A stretch of DNA of 32,451 nt from the NCBI GenBank assembly GCA_027483805.1, contig JAIXTS010000144.1, positions 1 through 32,451 of the forward strand. The letters run 5' to 3'. This DNA comes from Azospirillum sp. Lineage in GTDB: Bacteria > Pseudomonadota > Alphaproteobacteria > Azospirillales > Azospirillaceae. Position numbers and translations under genes: made by a program. Below, piece after piece: positions 26,384-32,451 of the stretch; position 1 is the first letter of the stretch, and each line of letters begins with the position of its first letter. The notes beneath the pieces were generated by a model. It made no database searches. It was not told where the DNA came from and was given only the letters and a program-made list of their open reading frames with translations.

Positions 26384-26494
26384 ATCACCCGCAGGTCAGG
26401 TCGCGGGGCAGCATGCCCCAAACCCTGACCGCCAAGGATCAAATGCCTGTAGCGTCAGGGCTCGCCTTTCGGCTCGACCTGACCTACGGGTGAT
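26384..26494 (-). repeat. Structured inverted-repeat element / candidate structured RNA (four-way-junction fold)
   Basis: 20-nt outer arms ATCACCCGCAGGTCAGGTCG (26384-26403) and CGACCTGACCTACGGGTGAT (26475-26494), one mismatch. Internal hairpins GGGGCA-GCA-TGCCCC, CCCTGAC...GTCAGGG, and minus-strand GCC-GAAA-GGC. Confidence 0.7.
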
Positions 26495-26507
26495 CCATTA
26501 CAGAAGA

Positions 26508-27614
26508 CTAAGCCGCCGCCGTCAGGTCGCTCAGCTTTGTCAGCAGGTAATCGACATCATCGCTGGCCAGCTCCTCGAACTGGGTCAGGATGCGCTCCAG
26601 CATGCGGCGGCGGTGACGTTCCAGATCATGGTCCAGACCGTCGAAATCCGTCTCATTCGCCACATCCAGGGCGATGCGCAGCGGCGGGTACAGCTTCGGC
26701 GGCAGGCCGGCGCGGTCGAACAGGGACTTCAGGCCCAGACGGCCGGCATCATGGATCAGCAGCCGGGCATTGTTCACCGGCACCTGCCCCAGATGCGCCA
26801 TGGCCATTTCAAAGAACGGCACGTCGCCCATGCACAGGGCCCGCAACAGCAAAGACGGGGTCAGGCGGTGGCTGCGGCGCAGCTGCACCACCAGCTTTTC
26901 CAGGTCCGCGTCCCCGGCCCCACCAACCAGACCATAGGTCGCCTTCTCGCGTGTCTGGATGACAATATCGGCCGCCATGTCATTGGGCAGCTCATGCTTG
27001 GCGACCAGCCGCTCCCGCAGCTGTTCGGACACCAGCGCCACCAGGCGTTCGGCCACGGTCACCGGCAGCTTGGCCCGGTTGACCATCTGTGACGCCACGG
27101 CCTCGCTGTCGGGAAACCGGTCCAGCGCCTTGGACATGGCCTTTTCGCCCACCACCGCCGTCTCATTCGACATCAAGGTGGCGACAGCCTTTTCGCTGCC
27201 GCGCTCGACCAGGGCGTCGGCGACAGACTCGGCCACGTCGGCCCGCTTGGCGACCGCCGTCTGCTTTTCCGACGAGCCGGAGCGGATGATCTCCACCAGA
27301 TCTTCATCCGTCAGAACGGTTGAGACCTCGATGAAGGGCAGCGATACCTCCTCCACATCGCGTGCCATGGACATGGCGATGTCGCGGGGGATACCGGAAT
27401 TGGTCTTCAGGCTCTCTGCCAGGGCGGCGCGCACGCGGGTCGTAACATCGCGCGCCATGATGCGCACGATATCCTCCGCCAGCACCCTTTCCGACGCGGA
27501 CAGGTCCGTTGCGGAAAAATGCTGCGCAACCTTCCCGGCCATCTCGGCGCGGGTATTGGGCGAAGGATCGGTCAGCAGCCGCTGAACATCCTGCTGAGAC
27601 AACTTGTCGGACAT
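26508..27614 (-). CDS. DUF2336 domain-containing protein
   Basis: ORF 26508..27758; start MSDKLSQQDVQRLLTDPSPNTRAEMAGKVAQHF at 27614. Helical-repeat DUF2336-type sequence (ADIVRIMARDVTTRVRAALAESLK, VAKRADVAESVADALVERGSEKAVATLMSNE). Confidence 0.85.
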   Translation of the reverse strand: MSDKLSQQDVQRLLTDPSPNTRAEMAGKVAQHFSATDLSASERVLAEDIVRIMARDVTTRVRAALAESLKTNSGIPRDIAMSMARDVEEVSLPFIEVSTVLTDEDLVEIIRSGSSEKQTAVAKRADVAESVADALVERGSEKAVATLMSNETAVVGEKAMSKALDRFPDSEAVASQMVNRAKLPVTVAERLVALVSEQLRERLVAKHELPNDMAADIVIQTREKATYGLVGGAGDADLEKLVVQLRRSHRLTPSLLLRALCMGDVPFFEMAMAHLGQVPVNNARLLIHDAGRLGLKSLFDRAGLPPKLYPPLRIALDVANETDFDGLDHDLERHRRRMLERILTQFEELASDDVDYLLTKLSDLTAAA

Positions 27615-27707
27615 GGGGTGGACAAACCCTCCCTGGGACGACCGGGCGATGACATGGCGGCCTGACGGCCGGCAGCCAAGCGTCGCTCCTGTTTGCTTAA
27701 CATTTAG

Positions 27708-27723
27708 TGCAAGCCGCTGCCAA
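27708..27723 (-). promoter_or_regulatory. Candidate sigma-54 (-24/-12) promoter upstream of the DUF2336 gene
   Basis: Minus-strand TTGGCAGCGGCTTGCA aligned to TTGGCACGNNNTTGCA: GG and GC elements at the exact required spacing, ~94 nt upstream of the start codon. Confidence 0.5.
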
Positions 27724-27782
27724 TTGCGAACGCCAAAAACAAGAACAAGCCGAAACAATCCACTCGTGCCACGCAGAGCGCT

Positions 27783-27814
27783 GTAACACCATCATCCGGA
27801 AGGATAGGTGTTAC
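27783..27814. promoter_or_regulatory. Interrupted dyad, possible activator or operator site
   Basis: GTAACACC-N16-GGTGTTAC, perfect 8-bp arms, with an inner ATCC-GGAA-GGAT dyad. Confidence 0.45.
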
Positions 27815-27883
27815 CCCCTGTGTACCCGTGCCGGACCGGCACTGGAACCATGGAAGCACAAGAACGCGTAACGAATCGTTGCT

Positions 27884-28864
27884 TCACGGTTTGGCCGGAC
27901 CCGTGGCGGCAAAGGCCGCCGCCGCCGCGGGATGCAGCGGCGCGGTGCGGGCCCGGTCGGCCATGCCATCCGGCACCAAACCGCTGAAGACCGGGTGCTG
28001 TCCCGACAGTTCCGACCGTTCTTCCAGCAGCACACGCACCACTTCCGCAATGGTGGCATCGGGCACGTCGGCGCGGGTGACCAGGGTGGCCGCCACGCCG
28101 ATGGTCGCCACCTCTTCCTGCACACCGGGATAAAGGTTAGCCGGTATGGCCGCACGGGTCAGGTCTTTGCGTCCCGACAGAAGCTTGTCGATGCCGGCCC
28201 CCGTGACGGCCAGCGGAGCCGCCCCGCACTGGGCCGTGGCCTGCATGATGCTGGCATTGGGATGACCGACGGCGAAAAAGGCTGCATCCAGTTGTCCCGC
28301 GCAAAGCGCCGCCAGCGCAGCATCGGGCGCCATGTCGGCATCGTCGGGCAGGCGCACGCCCGCCGCGTCGATGACCAGATCGGACAGGTTACGCAGGGCG
28401 GACCCGCGCGGTCCCAGATTGACGCGCTTGCCCTTCAGTTTGGACAGGTCGTCGATGTCCGCCTCGGGCCGGACCAGAAGGGTGATGGTTTCGGCATGCA
28501 GGGTGGCGACCGCGCGCAGTTCCTTGAACGGGCCAGACCCGCCAAAGCGCCCATCTCCACGAACGGCCGCCGCCTGCCAGTCGGACTGGACCAGCGCCAG
28601 ATCCACCTCTCCCGCCCGCAGCGCGCTCAGGTTCTGGACCGGTCCTTCGGTCGCTTCCACCAGGCAGCGCAGACCATGGCGCGGCCGTTCCTGGTTCATC
28701 TGACGGCAGATGGCGCCGGCAACAGGGTAATAAAGCCCCGTGACGGTGCCGCTGGCAACCAGGACCTGTTTGGCCTGCGGTTGCTGGGCAGCCGCCGGAA
28801 GGGCGCAGAGCGACAGCAACAGGACCAGCGCCGCCGGCGCCGATAAAAACGAAAAACGGGTCAC
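27884..28864 (-). CDS. TAXI-family TRAP transporter solute-binding protein
   Basis: 326 aa from a GTG start; signal peptide LVLLLSLCALPAAAQ; VASGTVTGLYYPVAGAICRQMN, LVEATEGPVQNLSALRAGEVDLALVQSDWQ, LRAVATLHAETITLLV, GKRVNLGPRGSALRN. Confidence 0.9.
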   Translation of the reverse strand: MTRFSFLSAPAALVLLLSLCALPAAAQQPQAKQVLVASGTVTGLYYPVAGAICRQMNQERPRHGLRCLVEATEGPVQNLSALRAGEVDLALVQSDWQAAAVRGDGRFGGSGPFKELRAVATLHAETITLLVRPEADIDDLSKLKGKRVNLGPRGSALRNLSDLVIDAAGVRLPDDADMAPDAALAALCAGQLDAAFFAVGHPNASIMQATAQCGAAPLAVTGAGIDKLLSGRKDLTRAAIPANLYPGVQEEVATIGVAATLVTRADVPDATIAEVVRVLLEERSELSGQHPVFSGLVPDGMADRARTAPLHPAAAAAFAATGPAKP

Positions 28865-28879
28865 GCGCTCAATCCCTGA

Positions 28880-29572
28880 TCAACGGAAAGTGGCCGGCTC
28901 TGCGGCCCAGGCCAGCGGATAGGCATCGACATTGCCCATGCCCTGCTGCAACGTCCATTCGACGATGCGCCGCAGCACGGCCCCTGTCGCCTGATCGAAG
29001 GCCCGGATGATATCCTCCAGCGCCGGACTGGCGGCGCGCACGGTCGCTTCGAACGTGTCACCGGCCACAATGTTGCGGCGGGGCAGGCGCACCAGCTTGG
29101 CATTGATCCGTACCATCGCCTCCGGCGCGGTATCCGCCGAATCCTGGCCCTTGTAGTTGGCCTGGAAGTCGCGCAGGTCGGCCTTCAGGATAAAATCAGC
29201 GCGCAGGCCCGACCGTTCGACACCAACGGCCACGATGCGCCGGCTGTTCTCGAAACTCTCGACCAGCAGGTTCTGCATCATGTCCGGTGCCGTATCGGCC
29301 CAGGTGGCGCCGGAATAATAGGTCATGCGGTTGGCATTCTCGCCCAGCATGATGCGCGGCGTGTCGATGGCGGCATTGGCCAGCGGCGTTTCGACCAGCA
29401 ATTGCCACGGCGCGCGCGCCAGACCGGCGGTGAATTCCCGCGCAGGCGTCAGCACAAAAATCTTCTGCGCCTTGCCGCCGGTCAACAGCGACGCGGGCGA
29501 GCAGGCGGCAAGCGGCAGGGCGGACCCGATCGCCAGCAACTGGCGACGGGTCAGGGGCTTGGGAACGGTCAT
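28880..29572 (-). CDS. ABC-type transport auxiliary lipoprotein (MlaD-associated)
   Basis: 230 aa; N-terminus PLTRRQLLAIGSALPLAACSP (twin Arg plus lipobox LAAC), ABC_trans_aux-like body (FVLTPAREF..., NRMTYYSGATWADTAPDMMQNLLVESFENS). Confidence 0.88.
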   Translation of the reverse strand: MTVPKPLTRRQLLAIGSALPLAACSPASLLTGGKAQKIFVLTPAREFTAGLARAPWQLLVETPLANAAIDTPRIMLGENANRMTYYSGATWADTAPDMMQNLLVESFENSRRIVAVGVERSGLRADFILKADLRDFQANYKGQDSADTAPEAMVRINAKLVRLPRRNIVAGDTFEATVRAASPALEDIIRAFDQATGAVLRRIVEWTLQQGMGNVDAYPLAWAAEPATFR

Positions 29573-30507
29573 TCCGCTTTCACTCCGCTGTTGCCGCCGA
29601 ACAGAAGGTCGGTCGGATCGCGTTCCAGCCGGCGCGATACACGGCTGAGATTGTTGGTCAGGTCCTGCAGATGGATCAGCAGCTGCGACAGATCGTAAAG
29701 ACCGGTGGCCGTGAAATCCCGGATCGGCTCCCGGTTCTCCTCGATCATCCCGGCCAGCGACGCCGACAGCTTGTTGATTTCCTTGCTGGTCTTAGCCAGT
29801 TCGGCCGTAATCACGGTCGTGTCGCGACCCACCTTGCCCACCGTGTCATTGGCGGTGGTCATCAGCACTTCCGCCTGCCGGCTCAGCGTATCGGCGTGTT
29901 GGCGCAGATCGACGATCAGCAGGTTGGCGTTGCGCATCGTGTCATTGGCATTGCCCGATGCCTGGGCCAGATTGGCCAGCAGGGTGCCGATGGATTTCTG
30001 GTTGTCGTCGTTCAGCAGTTGGGTCAGGCGCTCGGAAATCTTCATCAGATTGTCCAGCACTTCCGGCGCCTTCGACAGCACGGCGGCGATGGAACTGGTG
30101 CGCGACGGGATGACGGGGATACCGCTCACCTTCTCGCGCAGCAGTGGTGCTTCCTTGCTGCCGCCTGCGATCTCCACATAGACGCCGCCCGTCACGCCCA
30201 CCGGCTCCAGCGAGGCGATGGCGTCGGTCTTGATGGGCGTATCCTCCGGCACCTCGATGGTCAGCCGCACTTCCTCGACATTTTCCGGATTGATGCGGAT
30301 ATCGGTGACGGTGCCGACATTGACGCCGCGATAGCGGACGGGCCCGCCCTCCACCAGCCCCGTCACGGTCCCGGTGACCATGATGTAATAGGGCTGGATG
30401 GCCTTGTCGAACTGCACCTTGGCCAGCCAGATGACAAAAACGAATCCCGCCGCGGCCAGTGCCAGGACGAAGGCACCGACAGCCGTGTAGTTGGCCCGTG
30501 TTTCCAT
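29569..30507 (-). CDS. MlaD/MCE family lipid-transport substrate-binding protein
   Basis: METRANYTAVGAFVLALAAAGFVFVIWLAKV..., VTGLVEGGPVRYRGVNVGTVTDIRINPENVEEVRLTIEVPEDTPIKTDAIASLEPVGVTGGVYVEI (MCE domain). Confidence 0.93.
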   Translation of the reverse strand: METRANYTAVGAFVLALAAAGFVFVIWLAKVQFDKAIQPYYIMVTGTVTGLVEGGPVRYRGVNVGTVTDIRINPENVEEVRLTIEVPEDTPIKTDAIASLEPVGVTGGVYVEIAGGSKEAPLLREKVSGIPVIPSRTSSIAAVLSKAPEVLDNLMKISERLTQLLNDDNQKSIGTLLANLAQASGNANDTMRNANLLIVDLRQHADTLSRQAEVLMTTANDTVGKVGRDTTVITAELAKTSKEINKLSASLAGMIEENREPIRDFTATGLYDLSQLLIHLQDLTNNLSRVSRRLERDPTDLLFGGNSGVKAE

Positions 30508-30510
30508 GCC

Positions 30511-31278
30511 CTAACTCCCTTTCGCCGCACTGGCCGCCCGACCGCGGGGCCCGTGGAAATAGTCGCGGATCCAGGGATGGTCCTGGCGCAACAGGTCGTC
30601 AATCGTACCGATCACCAGCTTCTTGTCCACCAGGACAGCGATGCGGTCGCAGATGGCATATAGACTGTCCAGGTCATGGGTCACCATGAAAACCGTCAGA
30701 CCCAGGCTTTTCTGCAAGGACCCGATCAGGTCATCGAAGGCCGCCGCCCCGATCGGGTCCAGCCCCGCCGTCGGTTCATCCAGGAACAGGATTTCCGGAT
30801 CCATGGCCAGGGCGCGCGCCAGACCGGCCCGCTTGCGCATGCCACCCGACAGCTGCGACGGGTATTTGGCGCCCGCATCGGGGGGCAGGCCGACAATGGC
30901 CACCTTGACCCGCGCAATCTCATCGATCAGGTCGGCCGGCAGGTTGGTATGTTCCTTCAGCGGCACCTTGATGTTTTCCAGCACCGTCAGGGAACTGAAC
31001 AAGGCCCCGTCCTGGAACAGCATGCCCCAGCGGGCCTGCAGGGCCAGTCTTTCCTGTTCCGACAGGCTGGCCGTGTCCTTGCCCAGCACCTGGATCGTGC
31101 CGGCGGACGGGTCCATCAGGCCCACGATCTCGCGCAGCAGCACGGATTTGCCGGTACCGGACCCGCCGACCAGACCGATGACTTCCCCTTTCCGGACATC
31201 CAGATCGACGCCATCATGCACGATCTGCGCACCGAAGCGTGTCTTCAGACCCCGGACGGAGATGACGGGCGCCGCCAT
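30511..31278 (-). CDS. Mla-type ABC transporter ATP-binding protein (MlaF-like)
   Basis: Start MAAPVISVRGLKTRFGAQIVHDGVDLDV at 31278; Walker A GGSGTGKS, LSGGMRKRAGLARAL, Walker B ILFLDEPTAGLDP, VTHDLDS. Confidence 0.93.
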   Translation of the reverse strand: MAAPVISVRGLKTRFGAQIVHDGVDLDVRKGEVIGLVGGSGTGKSVLLREIVGLMDPSAGTIQVLGKDTASLSEQERLALQARWGMLFQDGALFSSLTVLENIKVPLKEHTNLPADLIDEIARVKVAIVGLPPDAGAKYPSQLSGGMRKRAGLARALAMDPEILFLDEPTAGLDPIGAAAFDDLIGSLQKSLGLTVFMVTHDLDSLYAICDRIAVLVDKKLVIGTIDDLLRQDHPWIRDYFHGPRGRAASAAKGS

Positions 31279-31279
31279 G

Positions 31280-32419
31280 TCAGATCCCGATATAGGAGAA
31301 GAGGATGGAAAAGGCGGCATCCAGAACGATCACCAGGAAGATGGAGACAACAACGGAACGGGTGGTCAGCAGGCCGACACTTTCGGCACTGCCGCTGACG
31401 CGCAACCCTTCGTAACAGCCGACCAGCGCGATGACGGCGGCAAAGATCGGGGCCTTCACCAGACCGACAAACAGAGTCGTCGTGCTGACGGCGATCTGCA
31501 ATTGCCGCGCAAACTGGCCGAAATTGATGTCGAGATAGACATAGGCCATGACCGCACCGCCGGCCAGCGCCACGATATTGGCGAAGAACCCGACCAGCGG
31601 CAGCGCGATGATCAGCGCCAGCATGCGCGGCAAGACCAGCATTTCCAGCGGATCCAGGCCCAGCGTGCGCATGGCATCCACTTCCTGGTTCACCTTCATG
31701 GTCCCGATCTGGGCGGTAAAGGCGGAACCGGAACGGCCGGCGACGATGATGGAGGTCATCAGGATGCCGATCTCCCGCAGGACACCAATGCCCAACAGGT
31801 TGACGACGTAAATTTCGGCTCCGAAACGACGCAGCTGATCCGCACCCTGGTATGCCAGAACGATGCCGATCAGGAAAGAAAGCAGGCCGACAATGGGCAG
31901 AGCGTTCAGTCCGACCTGCTCCAGATGGAAAAACAAGGGCTTCAGGCGGATGCGGCGGGGGTCGCGCAGCAGGCGCAGCGCCGTGACCGTCACCAGCCCC
32001 AGAAAGTTCAGCATGGACAGGGCTTCATGCCAGATGCCGATCGTTGCGCGACCGATCCGATCGACAAAGGGAAAAGCCGGCCCTTTTTCAACGGGCGTCC
32101 GTTGGGATGACGCCACGCCCGCGGCCGCCCGCTGCACGTCCTTCAACAGGGCGCACAGATCGGCCCGTGCGCCGACCACGGCCACGACATGCCCCTGCTC
32201 CCGCAACCGGCGGATCAGCCGGTCCAGCAGCAGGGCGCCCGCCGTGTCCATTGCGGTCAGACCCGAAAGATCAAGACAGACGGGCACGCCCTGGCGGTCG
32301 GGGCCGCGGTTGTGCAACTGCGGCCCGAGCCGTTCGGCGGACGCGATATCCCAGCGACCGGCCGCGGCCAGGACAAACTGGTTTTCTTCCCACGCGGATG
32401 TGATGGTTCCGGTCTGCAC
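31280..32419 (-). CDS. MlaE-family ABC permease with N-terminal STAS domain
   Basis: 379 aa; STAS-like N-terminus (VPVCLDLSGLTAMDTAGALLLDRLIRRL) fused to MlaE permease (LSFLIGIVLAYQGADQLRRFGAEIYVVNLLGIGVLREIGILMTSIIVAGRSGSAFTAQIGTMKVNQEVDAMRTLGLDPLEMLVLPRM). Confidence 0.92.
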   Translation of the reverse strand: MQTGTITSAWEENQFVLAAAGRWDIASAERLGPQLHNRGPDRQGVPVCLDLSGLTAMDTAGALLLDRLIRRLREQGHVVAVVGARADLCALLKDVQRAAAGVASSQRTPVEKGPAFPFVDRIGRATIGIWHEALSMLNFLGLVTVTALRLLRDPRRIRLKPLFFHLEQVGLNALPIVGLLSFLIGIVLAYQGADQLRRFGAEIYVVNLLGIGVLREIGILMTSIIVAGRSGSAFTAQIGTMKVNQEVDAMRTLGLDPLEMLVLPRMLALIIALPLVGFFANIVALAGGAVMAYVYLDINFGQFARQLQIAVSTTTLFVGLVKAPIFAAVIALVGCYEGLRVSGSAESVGLLTTRSVVVSIFLVIVLDAAFSILFSYIGI

Positions 32420-32451
32420 GTTCCTGGCCCATGGTGCGCCGCATCGAAAGG

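Noticed and set aside
26384-26494. Cloverleaf-like fold considered as a tRNA or tRNA pseudogene
   Set aside because: The closing stem is 20 bp instead of 7, and there is no recognisable anticodon loop, T-loop (TTCGANNC) or CCA end in register; kept only as a structured element.
1-32451. CRISPR arrays, transposons, integrases, toxin-antitoxin or defence islands
   Set aside because: No regularly spaced repeats, transposase/integrase motifs, or defence-type domains found in the supported reading frames.

Overview
This is a GC-rich, mostly minus-strand chromosomal window from a probable alphaproteobacterium; the DUF2336, STAS-MlaE and TAXI genes suggest Rhodospirillales/Azospirillaceae-like, which is inference only. 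I see about 25 protein-coding genes. In order they are: the end of a two-partner secretion locus (tpsB plus a truncated tpsA), a Tat-exported PhoX/DUF839 protein, a DUF3445 protein, two acyl-CoA thioesterases, an aldo/keto reductase, a Cu(+) P-type ATPase with a CueR-type operator, urea carboxylase plus allophanate hydrolase, a MOSC protein, a ClpP-like peptidase, an aldehyde dehydrogenase, DUF1801, an EamA transporter, a cupredoxin with a DUF4394 protein, a hybrid kinase with two CheY-like regulators, a glutamine-synthetase-family ligase, DUF2336, a TAXI solute-binding protein, and an Mla-type ABC lipid transporter operon. I found no rRNA, tRNA, CRISPR array, transposase or phage genes. The most interesting items are: (1) a highly structured ~110-nt inverted-repeat element between convergent genes (26384-26494), which on the minus strand folds as a four-way junction with a GNRA loop and has an alternative pairing partner; (2) a TAXI periplasmic binding protein placed as apparent fifth gene of an Mla/MCE operon that has no MlaC; (3) a sigma-54-like promoter with an upstream dyad in front of the DUF2336 gene; (4) a 40-bp spacerless palindrome directly after phoX. 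No single clearly unprecedented multi-gene system is evident; much of the window is ordinary housekeeping or accessory metabolism.
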